From Lantana camara (lineage: Eukaryota > Streptophyta > Magnoliopsida > Lamiales > Verbenaceae): 64,000 bases of DNA. The stretch is taken from positions 52,915,001 to 52,979,000 of the forward strand of contig CM074856.1 of assembly GCA_037501455.1 (NCBI GenBank), in the 5' to 3' direction. The notes beneath the pieces were generated by a model. The model saw only the letters and a program-made list of their open reading frames with translations. It made no database searches and had not been told where the DNA came from. This document shows, piece by piece, positions 22,605 to 34,179 of the stretch. A program made the translations under genes and the position numbers. Each line of letters begins with the position of its first letter. The first letter of the stretch is position 1.

Positions 22605-25600
22605 TGTGACATCCCATTCGTTCATACGTAGTAAACGTTGCTTTAATTATATCTAAGTGTTCATAACTTGATTTAATTGTTATCTATTAATTTGTAACTC
22701 GATTTAAGTGCTAAATAACTGTTATACTTGATTTAATTTGATATAAATGCCTAACTTGACTTGAAAACGTTTAAATTGATCTATTATTTCTCGTAAATGA
22801 TATGAAATGAATTTGTTGTCGAGCATGCTAATTTTTGGAATTAAATGAATTATATGTGAGCTGGACTTGATTGCAACTTATTTGAATGTTAGGGACTTAA
22901 TTGAAAATAGGCTTAGGGCCCATTTGATCATTTTTTAAAGTTTTGAGGACCTATTTGAAAATAGTGCACCTTAAGATATTTTATTTTATATCTTGAGCTC
23001 AAAAATTCGAATTTAATTTCTGCCTTTGCCGTTGGACTCGTTTCGATGGTTTGGATCCAATGGAATAAGCCTCGTAATTTTTCAATACCGTTTGAACCTC
23101 CGATGACTTAAGATTCTACCCCGAATGAACCAGAACTTGAACCGAATCCTTCTTGAGCCAAACCCAACCGATTCTCTTGCCTTTTTACCCCGAAGAACCG
23201 ACCAAACCCCTCATTTCTTTTCCCCATTTCAGCCAAAATCGAGAAGCCCTAAGGAAGAGAGAAGAAAGAAGGGTTTTTCACCATTTTCACCATTTGAACT
23301 CAAGATCTTCATCTCCTTCCATCAACAGTTAAAAGTAAGCCATGGTTTTGATTTCTGCACTTCTTTAGCTACATTTTGATCCATACATTTCTTACATTAA
23401 GTTGAGTTTTCATGGATTATAAGAAATGAGATCAATAGTAAGGGTTTTAACTCAAACTTGAATTATATAATCAATGTTGTATTATGTGATGGTTTGAGAC
23501 ATGTTTGTGATCTCTTGAGCTCCATTTCATCACCTATGAATTTGAATTGCTTGCTACTTTTCTAAGGAATGATCTACCATTAATGGTTTTCAAGAAACCA
23601 AAGTGAAATAGTGATTTTTAGTTGAAGAATTCTTGCATTCTTGTGACCCTATGCGTGAGTGAGTTTGGGGATGATTTGTGCAAGTTTTAGTGGAGTTTTT
23701 GCTTGGATTTCTTGGTGCTTTAAGCTTCCAATGTATGCCCCTACTTCTACCTCTTTCTTGCTTCTTGTAGCAGCTGGAAACGGACCTGAACTGATGTTTA
23801 TCTGCTGCCAAGAATGGGCGAATGCCCGTTCAGCCATACATGCACATTTGGGCCTAACGACCATTTTCTGGTATAAAACCTTGGCCCAGCTCCGAACAGC
23901 CATTTTGTCCACACACTACGGAGGGAGTACGACCATTTTCAGCCTTCGAGTGGTGGCTCTGAGGTGCTGAACGGCCATTCGCGGTATAGGAAGGACTTGA
24001 CGAACGCCAGTTCGCGGGTAGTTCAGCCATGCATGTATGTGTTGACTTTTGATGCATTTGTTTAATATTTTAAATGATTTCTTTTGCTTATAATCTTATC
24101 TTATGATGTTAATTGATGATTATATGATATGTTTTAATATGTTTATGAATTTTATGGCATAAAACATGACCAGTGTGCATAACGTCTAAATTTTACCTTG
24201 AGTTATTTCTTGCCTTCGTTTCACTTCTTATGCGTTCTAGTGGATGTCTTTCGCCTCGAACCTTATCCTAAGTTGTTAATTACTTATTATATGCCATGTT
24301 ATGATATGTTTATGGATTTTATGTTATGAAATGTAATATGTAAACGTGGAATTTAATTTGTGAACGTTTTAAGTGTTACCATATGCCACTTCCTTGCATT
24401 CATTACATTTTTTTGCATTGCAGTGTGCCTAAATGGTACATGATCGAGTCTAAGTTATTTTTATGTGTATTTCTCTTAGAGTGGGCTTTGGGAGGTGTTG
24501 GAGCCACCATTTAGCTTCTTCTTGGTCTCCAACGCTCATTTGCGAGTTCTTTTCGGTAAAAGGTGAGGTTTAGGTTTGTTTCTTTTAGTTAATGCAGCCT
24601 AGAACCCTATGTGCTCATTTTCAAGCCCCCATGTGAATATAATATTATAATTATATAATAGATAAGTGTTTATACGATATGCTTATGACTTTGTCAAATA
24701 GTTACGCGTTTTGAAAACTAGAAGTATAAGCGTATGTAAGCTTAATATTTTGCAACAAGGCTATGCTCCAAACCGTGTGCTCTCACACAAGTTATTCTCT
24801 ACCTCAATATGATATGAATTGAATGACATGAAGAGGTACGTTTAAAGCATATGTCAAGTTGCATGATAAGGTATGAATGATAAGGTACGTATATTTCATC
24901 ATGTTATGATGTGATACGAGCGAGTTAAGTATGATTATGAATGATATGCTAAAGTATGAATGAAATATGTAATGTAATGTTAATGTTGGACCCTGGAATC
25001 TATGGTTTAGGACACCCAGCGGGCCGTCGGGATAAGCCTGAATGTAGCTCCATATGATCGGATGAACTCGGAACCCGCCAGGAGGTTTGGTTGGGGGATG
25101 GAGTCCTCGGGCGTGAGTGCCATGAAACTCACAACCTACAATTAATGTAATGGATGGTTAGCGTTGCACAACCCTTCCATCACCCGAAGGAGGTTGGTAC
25201 GTATGTTATGTTCTATTTTATGTTTTCATATGATACATTATGAGGAGTTGGGTGGATATGTGCTCGTACTCGCCGAGCTTTTTGCACGTTATGTTTGATT
25301 ATGAAATGGGATAGGACTTTAAAGTTAAGATATGCTACGTTACGAATTTCATAAGTATACGTTTGTTTTGAAAATAGTTTTGGTGTGCAAAATCCTACTC
25401 CCGGTTCATAATCTTTTGTTTAATAATTGCTTTTCTCTATACGTATGTAGTGTGTGGGTGTGCGTTAGCACCCTCACTTAATCGGTGGACTAACCCTCTC
25501 CTTTAATCTTTTAGTTTGCAGGTTTTACTTCGAGTTAGGCGGAGAAGTTTGTCGGTCAAGTCTTGTCAGTCGTCTAGTCCGAGTTTGCATTTGATTTTGC

Positions 25601-25682
25601 ATAAGATATGAGAAATGTATATGATTTGAATATATTTTGTAAGCTATGTATGAATGCTTGAATGATGTATAATGGTCATTCA
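22605..25682 (+). mobile_element. Gypsy LTR B inside the Athila 5' LTR, 3' end deleted
   Basis: It starts TGTGACATCCCATTCG and follows the same block order as LTRs A and C: donor-like AAAA/GTAAGC at 23335, a word island (23790-24030), an AAAG/GTGAGGTTT block near 24571, a stem-loop (25472-25499) and an acceptor TTTGCAG at 25521. The family tail GAGTGCTACA is absent. Homology stops just after GATGTATAATGG (about 25682), and Athila internal DNA follows, so a deletion joined the two. Confidence 0.82.
23790..24030 (+). repeat. Element-specific word island in LTR B
   Basis: Repeated and inverted words on one theme: GAATGCCCGTTCAGCC, CGACCATTTTC (two copies), GAACAGCCATTTTG, GAACGGCCATTCGCGG and GAACGCCAGTTCGCGG, at least six within 240 bases. 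The set differs from those of LTRs A, C, D and E. Confidence 0.6.
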
Positions 25683-26365
25683 GGAACGCTAAAAATCCCG
25701 TTTTATTTTTCTCGCGGCCTCCAAAATTCCTTACAGGAAGTTTTCCTCCAAAACTTGCAGCCGCAAATTTTTTTTCTCGCGGGCGCTAACATATTTTCAG
25801 AAAACTCTCAGGCATCACAGTCACCGTCACGTGCATGACAGAGGCCGTGACAGGCATCCCCATGACACCTAGGGAATCATCACACGCGTGATGAGAATAC
25901 CCTGCGGGCTGTCACGCGCATGATGACTGGGCGGGTCGTGATTTAAGACTTACCAAAAGGCTATTCCTTCATTTTTTAAAACAGTAAAAAACCACGACCA
26001 GCCCTATTTTTCGGCCCTAAACTCGAATTTCATCAGTTTTTGCTTGAAACTTGTTTGAATTCTTCTAAGAATTTCATCCTAACACTCAATCATGCATGAA
26101 TTTCATAAGGTTTTCAAGATTCAAACTCAAATTGCATGAGAACATCCCTTCAACTTTGTGAATTTTGTGCAAATTTTTTCGAATTACTTACTTGCATTTG
26201 ATCCTTAGCTTGTGATTTTTGTTGCTTATATCTTATTTGAGCTTTTATTGGTCATTGTTCAAGCCACATTAAAAAAGATAGCCCTTTTCTAAACACGCAC
26301 CCAAAGTGTTTAATAAATTGCGACAACCAAAACTTTCGCTCTTTTCCCTTCCAATTCATTTCTAA
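25683..26365 (+). mobile_element. Athila-like internal region upstream of ORF1, with a GC-rich word island
   Basis: Non-coding. Between about 25800 and 25945 there are repeated words around GTCACG, GATGAC, CACGCGTGATGAG and GTCACGCGCATGATGAC, the same flavour as the islands in both Athila LTRs (21633-21700, 29030-29165). The element's gag, protease, reverse transcriptase and integrase are all missing between 22604 and here. Confidence 0.6.
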
Positions 26366-27476
26366 ATGGAACCTAAGCATTCTAGAACACAAAAAGCTAT
26401 TGCTTCTTCGTCCCAAAGACAATCCCAACCACAAAATGAGTCTCTATCTAGAAGGGACTTGCGAGATCGTGCTCTTAGTGCTAGCTACAAGGTACATGGA
26501 TCTGATTCCTTTAGCCAAGTGGGGATGGAAAGATGGTGTAGAGGAGATGCTTGATGGAATAGGTTGGAAGAGATTCTCTGAGTTGAGATTGCCCGTTTAT
26601 GCGAATTTGACAAATGAGTTTTTTGAAATAATGTAGTAGGATAGGATAGAGTTGACATTTGAGCTTATGGCAAATAGATATATGATAACTTATCAGCAGC
26701 TTAACGAGCTTTTTAGGTTTCCTAGAGTGGAGGATATCAATTATCCGGGGGCTTGGAATCATGACTTCCATACTCGCCAAGGAAATTGGGATGCATGCCC
26801 CGTCACACCTAACATAGAGTATGATTTGGGGACGACCAAAAGCTCACATTTCATTAATCCCGTATAAAAAATCACACATAAGATCATTGTTTCTTCGATT
26901 GTTGGTCAAGGTAATAGCACAGGAGCCGTGGGTTTACTTGAGTTATGGATTCTTCGTTGCATGCAGCAACGGATAGAGATGGATGGTACCTATGCTCTTA
27001 TTGATAAGATGAATGACATGGCGACCCGACCTAGAAGTAATTTAACAACGGGAGGTTATGTCATGGTTATTGCTTGCCATCTTGGAATTGATCCGGCATT
27101 GATAGCCAACCCATTGACTCGGGATATCTTGGTTGATGAGAAGAGCTTTGAAAAGATAGGTATCATTATGCGTTGGAGGGAAGAAGGCCACAATAGATAT
27201 GTTCTTTGTTGGCTGGAGAGTGACCGAGAGAGACTTAGGGAGCGTTATCAGAGAGGTTTGCTTGATGATCAGGGTGGTGATGATGATGAGTACATGGATG
27301 AGGAGCAACATGCCGATCCTTCTACTTTTGGAGATGGTTCCGGTCATTCTGAGACACATGTAACCTCGCCTCAGACGTTTGAGGGAGAGTATCCATAGCA
27401 TTATCATGATCTTACAGCGAGGCTTGAGTCATTTCTACGACATTTACATGGTATCAAGAGACCTCGACTGTGAGAT
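26366..27476 (+). pseudogene. Athila-type ORF1 (env-position protein), broken
   Basis: Starts MEPKHSRTQKAIASSSQ, then shifts frame near 26470 into a frame that continues to the end. It has two adjacent TAG stops at 26634-26639 and a TAA at 26865-26867. The text keeps the layout of the Athila ORF1 family: an N-terminal basic stretch; ...LPVYANLTNEFF; SSHFINPV; VGQGNSTGAVGLLELW; then LTTGGYVMVIACHLGID; and an acidic tail (DDQGGDDDEYMDEE). It lies between the lost pol and the 3' LTR, where Athila elements carry an extra ORF of debated, possibly envelope-related function. No membrane segment is visible, so I make no claim about entry function. Confidence 0.8.
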
Positions 27477-28839
27477 ATGAGGAGCTTATACGGAGACAGA
27501 ATGAGCAGGATAGGTATTTACGCATTTGGTATAGTTGTGATTGACAGGTTTTAGGATGGTTGAACATGCTATATTGACAGGTCTCAATTTTTGAAAAATA
27601 GAAAAGTTCGTAAACCTTTATCCATTTGCATGAGGACATAGCAAATTTTAAGTGTGGGGGGAGAATCTACGATTTTGATTGCTTCATATTTTGATTGATT
27701 TCCACTTTCTTATTTCATGAAATTGAGAAATATGTTGAGTTTATTGAAAATTGTCTCCATTTTTCAAAATTTTTGCTTAGAATTTTGTCGAATTTGATGC
27801 ATATTTGAATTGAGCTGATTGAGTAGGTAAAAGCATATGCATTATTAATAAGTTCAGTATGATTATATACCCTTATTTTTTAGCACTTTTGAATGAGGAC
27901 TTTATGTATTTTGAATGAGTCTAAATTATGAATTGGAGAAATTTTTATTGCCTTTCAAAACGAAGTTTAGTTGGTGATTGATAAAGGAAATAAATTAGGC
28001 CCTCGTTGTCTTTATATCTGAGCCTAAAAATTAGCCTTCACTGAATAACGTTAGACCGATTGATCCTGTTTGGGTCTTTGAGTTGTGCTTTATTTTTCTA
28101 GCCAAATTACAAGCCCAAAGCACAATCTTATATTCCTACCTTTATTTTACACACCGAATTTGCTCTTTTGTGCTTGAAAAGAAAGAAGTTTGATTATTTC
28201 TCTTGAGAATATGTTGTGCTAAGAAAAGAAGAACAAGAAAATGAGAGAAGAAATCAAAAGAAAAAGAAAAGAACAAAAGAATATGAAAAGAAAAGAAAAA
28301 TTCGATGTCTTGAGAAAAAGAAAAGAAAAAGAAAGAAAAAGTGTAGGAATATGAAAAAAGCCAAGCATGGGAGAGAAAGGAAGACGTTGTTGTGGAAGAG
28401 AAGCTTCGAAAGAAGTAGAGTTCATGAGTGTCAGTTCAGTGTTTGAGTCACCTATCCAAATATTTCCATATGCTAACTCGAGCCTACATTACAAGCCAAT
28501 TAAAGACCTAACGATCTCAAGTCATGATCTCATTAAATTAGTGGAGTTAGGCATGAAAACTGTTTTCCAATGATAGATTGAACACTTAGGAGGAATTCAT
28601 AAAATAATCTGAGTGATTTACATGTATCCTTTCGTTCGATTCACACACGATGTCACAAGAGTATATTCTCATTACTTTTCTTATTTGCTTTGCACTTGTG
28701 AGTAATACGTCGATAGGCTTGAGTCGATTGTTGTATTGATTTGGTGATGTTCTTTCCGATTATGCTTAATGTGGATTGACTTTGCTTAATGAGTTTCATA
28801 TTACTCGAGGACGAGCAATAGTTTAAGTGTGGGGGTATT
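27477..28839 (+). mobile_element. Athila-like 3' non-coding region
   Basis: No coding frame of substance. It contains a purine-only type tract (about 28216-28345, almost all A and G) and two similar polypurine motifs: TTTAAGTGTGGGGGGAG at 27648-27664 and TTTAAGTGTGGGGG at 28822-28835, the second directly before the 3' LTR. Confidence 0.75.
28822..28839 (+). other. Polypurine tract of the Athila-like element
   Basis: TTTAAGTGTGGGGGTAT directly precedes the TGTTAGGCC start of the 3' LTR at 28840. It sets the plus orientation of the element. Confidence 0.75.
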
Positions 28840-29232
28840 TGTTAGGCCTAAAAAGTTAAATGTTTTTAGCCTACATTTCATATGTTTTCATGCCTAATTG
28901 TGTCTAATTTACTCTATTTTAGTTCATATTTCATTTGGGAATCAAGAATAGAAGAAATGGTGAAAACGATGCATAAAACAAAGTTTAGAAGACGAAATAA
29001 GCCAAAACAGGCGAAGACAGTTTTTCCAATAGGTTGTCATGCGCGTGATGAGACTGTGAAGGGACGTGTCACGTGCTTGACAACTGGTCAACCGAGGCAA
29101 AAAGTCAAATTCTTGTCATAGGCTTGATGGCATCACGGGGTACGGTCGTGATGGCTGTCCAAAAGCTATATGTCGGGCCTAAATTCGTTATTTCACCTTT
29201 GGACTCATTCAAGCCCATTGGGAACTCATTTT
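28840..29232 (+). mobile_element. Athila-like 3' LTR, first part
   Basis: Homologous to the start of the LTR at 21426. It is interrupted at 29232 by Copia R2 and resumes at 34185. The other copy reads through the same point without a break, giving the empty-site sequence CTCATTTTTGGCAG. Confidence 0.88.
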
Positions 29233-29395
29233 TGAAGGGGTTTTCCACGTTAAAACTCTCGTGTCTCTCTATTCTTGTTTGGTTGATTATTTTTCTATCC
29301 TTTGGGCATACTTGGTTGATTGTTTATTGGGCATTTGGAGAGGAGTTTTAATTTCCGCTGCGTACACTCGGTTTTGGTGTATCCCTTTCCTATCA
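29233..29395 (+). mobile_element. 5' LTR of Copia R2, only the last 163 bp
   Basis: Differs from 34017-34179 at 3 of 163 positions by eye. The 3' LTR is 711 bp (33469-34179), so the first 548 bp, including the TATA box, are absent here. Yet a TSD ATTTT lies directly before it (29228-29232) and after the 3' LTR (34180-34184). The element therefore seems to have integrated with this short 5' LTR. Confidence 0.85.
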
Positions 29396-29398
29396 CAG

Positions 29399-29410
29399 TG
29401 GTATCAGAGC
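29399..29410 (+). other. Primer-binding site of Copia R2
   Basis: TGGTATCAGAGC, 3 bases after the 5' LTR. This is the initiator Met-tRNA site. Confidence 0.92.
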
Positions 29411-29437
29411 TGCGTTGGTTCTTTTGCCGGTGTGACC

Positions 29438-32400
29438 ATGGATATGAATACGAATAGGATGATAACTTTGAATGGATTAAATTATCATCTATGGAGTAAT
29501 AAGATGAAGGATCTCCTCTTTGTTAAATCTTTGCACTTGCCTGTTTTTGCAACTGAAAAGCCCGTGTCTAAAACCGATGAAGAATGGGATTTTGAGCACA
29601 AACAAGTTTGTGGGTTTATCAGACAATTTGTTAAGGAGAATGTTTATAACCATATTCAACATGAGACACATGCAAGAAGTTTGTGGGAGAAGTTGCAGAA
29701 TTTGTATGCATCGAAGACGGGAAACAATAAGCTGTTTTTGCTTAAGAAGACGATGCAGCTGAAATACAAAGAAGGAACTTCTATTGCGGATCACTTGAAT
29801 GAGTTTCAAGGTGTTCTTGATCAGTTGACAGGTATGGGCATTAAATTTGATGATGAAATTGTCGGACTTTGGATTCTTGCCACTTTACCTGATTCTTGGG
29901 AAACTTTTCGTGTTTCACTTGTTAACTCTTCGTCTGATGGTGGTATAACCGTTGAGCTTGTGAAGAGTAGTGTTTTGAATGAAGAGATGAGACGAAAAAC
30001 TCAGCATTCATCTCAACCCGAGTTATTGGTTTCAGAGAATAGGGGGAGAAGCCAACATAAATATAATAATAAAGGTAGAAGCAAAAGTCGGAGCAAGTCA
30101 AGGTCAGGATGGAAAGAATTTAAGTGTGATCATTGTGGTGAACCTGGTCATATCAAGAAATATTATTTTAAATTGAAGAAAGAGCGTAGAGGCAATCGTG
30201 ATGGGCATGATAAGAGAGACCAGGATAAGAATGATTGTGTTGCTACTGCTACTTCCAATGATGATCTTATTCTTGCATATGATGACAATGTTGTTGTCGT
30301 AGCCAGTGATGATTCCAGTTGGGTTATTGACAGCGGTGCCTCATTTCATGTAACATCAAGGAAAGATTTCTTCACTTCTTATACTTCTGGTGATTTTGGA
30401 GTTTTGAAGATGGGGAATGATACGGTGGTACCGGTAGTAGGCATTAGAACTGTTTGTTTGAAAACCAACAGTGGGTCGAGTTTGGTGCTTCATGATGTTA
30501 GACATGCACCTAATGTTCGTTTGCACCTGATTTCAGTAGGAAGGCTAGATGATGATGGCTATTGCAATTTCTTTGGTAATGGTCAATGGAAACTCACAAA
30601 AGGGAATCTAATTGTGGCTCGAGGTGATAAATTCCATAATTTATATAAGATGAAGGCTTCTATTTGTGTGAACTCGGTTAATGTAGCAGAGAGTGACAAC
30701 TTGTCAGAGCTTTGGCACAAGCGACTTAGTCACATTAGTGAAAAGGGACTCGATTGTTTGGCCAAGAAGAATTTGTTGTCAGGGCTGAAAGATACAAAGT
30801 TAGAAAGATATGTTCACTGTTTGGTTGGGAAGCAGAAACGGGTTTCATTCAAGAGCCATCCCCCCTTCAAGGAACACTGAGCTTCTTGAACTGGTACACT
30901 CAGATGTTTGTGAACCAATAAAGATACGAACTCATCGTGGTGCACTTTATTTTGTCACTTTTATTGATGATTGTTCGAGAAAAGTTTGGGTTTATGTTTT
31001 AAAAACCAAAGATCAGGTATTTTATGTTTTTAAATTTTTTCAGGCATCAATTGAGAGAGAAACTGGTAAGAAACTCAAATATATTCGTACTGACAATGGT
31101 GGCGAGTATTGTGGTCCTTTTGATTCTTATTGCAGAGAACAGGGTATTCGGCATCAGAAAACGCCTCCTAAAACACCTCAGTTAAATGGCTTGGCAGAAA
31201 GGATGAATAGGACTCTGGTGGAGAGAGTCAGATGTTTGCTTTTAGACACGAAGCTAACTAAGTCTTTGTGGGGTGAGGCTTTACTTACTGCTGCCTATAT
31301 AATTAATTTGTATCCTTCTGTTGCATTGCATGCTGATATTCCTAATAGGGTATGGTATAGAAATGATGTCTCCTATGATCATTTATGTGTGTTTGGTTGT
31401 AAAGGTTCTGTGCATGTACCTAAGGATGAGAGGTCTAAGTTAGACACTAAAGCAAGAGAATGTATATTTCTTGGGTATGGTCAGGATGAGTTTGGTTACA
31501 GGTTTTATGATCCGGCTGAAAAGAAACTTGATAGAAGGCGTGATGTAGTCTTCATGGAGGATCAAAGCATTGAAGACTTCGGTAAAACAAGTAATTTGGA
31601 GTCTCCAGGTGGTGAGGACTTGATAGATTTGGATCCAAAACCTATTGTTAATCTTCCTAATGCAGTTGAGTTAGACAATCAGAATAATTTGGAGACAGAG
31701 GTTGATCATGATCATGCTGAGGAGGATCATGAAATTCAGAATGGGGAAGATAATCCAATTGTTGAGCAACCTTCAATCCAACCCAGAAGATCTACCAGGA
31801 ACAGAATGCAATCTGTTAGATACTCATCTAGTGAGTATGTGCTTTTGACAGATGGAGGAGAACCTGATTGTTTTGAGGAGGCCATGGATAGTGGGCTTAA
31901 GGAAAAGTGGTTTGAAGCAATGAAAGATGAGATGCAATCTTTACATGATAATCATACTTTTGACCTTGTCAAGTTACCTGAAGGTAGAAAAGCTCTAAAG
32001 AACCGATGGATTTATCGGTTGAAACAAGAAGAGAACAATTCACAGCCGAGATACAAAGCCAGATTAGTTGTTAAAGGCTTCAGTCAAAAGAAAGGAATTG
32101 ATTTTGAAGAGATTTTCTCACCTGTTGTGAAAATGTCGTCAATTCGTCTTGTTTTGGGCTTAGCAGCTAGTCTTGATTTAGAAGTTGAACAGATGGATGT
32201 GAAGACTGCTTTCCTCTACGGCGATTTGGAGGAGGAGATTTATATGGAGCAACCGGAGGGTTTTGTTGTTAAAGGTAAAGAGAATTTTGTTTGCAGATTG
32301 AGGAAAAGCTTGTATGGTTTGAAACAAGCTCCAAGGCAATGGTATAAGAAGTTTGAATCAGTTATGCTGCAGCAGGGTTATACGAAGACTGCTGCTGACC

Positions 32401-33419
32401 ATTGCGTATTTGTTCAAAAATTCTCTGATGTTGATTTTGTCATTTAATTGCTTTATGTTGATGATATGCTCATTATTGGTCATAGTGCTTCTAGAATTGA
32501 CAGGTTGAAGAATGAGTTGAGCAAATCTTTTGCCATGAAAGATTTGGGACCAGCGAAGCACATTCTTGGCATGAGAATTTCGCGTGATAAAAATGCCAAG
32601 AAGTTGTGGTTGTCTCAAGAGAGGTATATTGAGAAGGTGATTCAGAGATTTCATATGGATAAAACCAAAGTTGTAAGTACTCCTCTTGATGGACATTTTA
32701 AACTGAGTAGTGCACAGTCTCCTTCTAATGATGAAGATAAGAAGGACATGCAAGGTGTTCCCTATGCATCCGCGGTTGGAAGTTTGATGTATGTCATGGT
32801 TTGTACGAGACCGGATTTAGCTCATGCAGTTGGCAAAGTTAGCAGGTTTCTCTCAAATCCGGGTAGAGAGCATTGGAATGCTGTAAAATGGATTATGAGA
32901 TATCTCCGCGGCACTACAGATTTGAAGCTTTGTTTTGGGTCTGGGAAACCGTTGTTGTTTGGCTACACAGATTCAGATTTGGCTGGAGATTTGGATTCGA
33001 GAAAATCCACATCTGGTTATTTGATTACTTTTGCAGGGGGAGCAGTGGCTTGGCAATCTACACTGCAAAAATGTGTTGCTTTGTCTACTACGGAAGCCGA
33101 ATTTATTGCAGCCACTGAAGCTTGCAAAAAATTACTTTGGATGAAGAAGTTTGTTCAAGAACTTGGATTTTCACAGTCGAAGTATGTTTTGTTTTGTGAT
33201 AATCAAAGTGTAATACATCTCAGTAAGAATTCGAGTTTTCATGGTAAGTCGAAGCATATTGATGTGAGGCATCATTGGATTCGAGATGTTTTGAATTCCA
33301 AGTTGGTTGAGCTTGAAAAGATTCACACTGATGATAATGGTGCTGATATGTTGACAAAGGTGGTGAGTCGTGATAAACTTGAGGTTTGTGCCGGGATGGC
33401 TGGTCTCAAGTTTGAATGA
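29438..33419 (+). pseudogene. Copia R2 gag-pol polyprotein, nearly intact (one frameshift, one stop)
   Basis: The start chosen is MDMNTNRMITLNGLNYHLW, 27 bases after the primer site; an upstream in-frame ATG lies in the LTR. Order: UBN2-type gag (residues about 5-190); zinc knuckle CDHCGEPGHIKKYY (near residue 230, last Cys replaced by Tyr); protease WVIDSGASFH (near 298); GAG-pre-integrase LWHKRLSHIS (nt 30713); integrase with HSDVC, RTDNGGEY and NGLAERMNRT for the D-D-E triad (nt 30898, 31091, 31185); reverse transcriptase with YVDDM (nt 32455); RNase H with YTDSD, TTEAEF and the DVRHHW region. It ends at 33419. Breaks: a one-base indel in a run of six C at about 30859-30864, and an in-frame TAA at 32445-32447 directly before the YVDD motif. 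Gene order and motifs place it in Ty1/Copia, perhaps near the Tork/Tnt1 group (low certainty). Confidence 0.93.
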
Positions 33420-33451
33420 TTAAATGGTGGTTTGTCTCCTTCCTCGACTTG

Positions 33452-33468
33452 GGCTGGAGGGGGAGATT
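33452..33468 (+). other. Polypurine tract of Copia R2
   Basis: GGCTGGAGGGGGAGATT directly precedes TGTTGGGTCC. This fixes the true start of the 3' LTR at 33469. Confidence 0.85.
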
Positions 33469-34179
33469 TGTTGGGTCCAGCCCATAAATAAATACATTTG
33501 TTGGCCCAATAATTAAAAGCCCATTGAGAACCTTTCTTAATTGAATAGGTTACCCACTTTCTTTTGGATGTCTTTTGGGATATATATACAATGTTCCCGC
33601 AGCAGCATTTTGAGCGTGTTTTTCAGTGTGAAAAAGAAGAAATAATCTGCACAGATTTTGCCCAGATTTTGGGCGGCGGCAGCAACTTCGCGCGGACGAT
33701 CGGGAGGTCATTTGTGGTCCGATCGAGTTGATTTTTGGGCAGCAACTTCCTAACTCATCGAACATGAAAGTGAACGGTGGAGATCATATTTGGAGCACTG
33801 TAAGTTGGGTTTTTTCGGTGTGTGAACAGTAGCACATTTTCGGCTTATTTTAGTATCTTTTTCTCCTTTTGTGTTCTAGTTCGTTTTGGATCGAATCGGT
33901 GTTTGGTTCGTGTTTGGAGTTAGATTTATTGATATTTGAACCGCTATAATTTTGCCTCGTATTATAGTGGATTTGTTTTTGGGTCTCGTACGCCTCGTGG
34001 TTTTTACTCTTCGATTTGAAGGGGTTTTCCACGTTAAAATGCTCGTGTCTCTCTATTCTTGTTTGGTTGATTATTTTTCTATCCTTTGGGCATACTTGGT
34101 TGATTGTTTATTGGGCATTTGCAGAGGAGTTTTAATTTCCGCTGCGTACACTCGGTTTTGGTGTATCCCTTTCCTATCA
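33469..34179 (+). mobile_element. 3' LTR of Copia R2 (711 bp)
   Basis: It starts TGTTGGGTCCAGCCC after the polypurine tract and ends CCTTTCCTATCA, the same end as the 5' LTR. It contains a TATA-like TATATATAC at 33581. Only its last 163 bp are matched at the 5' side. Confidence 0.88.
33581..33589 (+). promoter_or_regulatory. TATA-like box in the R2 3' LTR
   Basis: TATATATAC in the U3 part. The 5' LTR lacks this region, so transcription of the element from its own promoter is not expected, while readout into 3' flanking DNA is possible. Confidence 0.5.

Noticed and set aside
26366..27476. Athila ORF1 as a functional viral-type envelope gene
   Set aside because: No signal peptide, transmembrane helix or cleavage site is visible, and the frame has stops and a shift. 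Only its position matches.
28216..28446. Lys/Arg/Glu-rich open frame
   Set aside because: Low-complexity reading of a purine tract in a non-coding 3' region.
29233..29395. Copia R2 as an element with true 163-bp LTRs
   Set aside because: A polypurine tract followed by TGTTGGG and a TATA-like box place the start of the 3' LTR at 33469, so 163 bp is only the end of the LTR.
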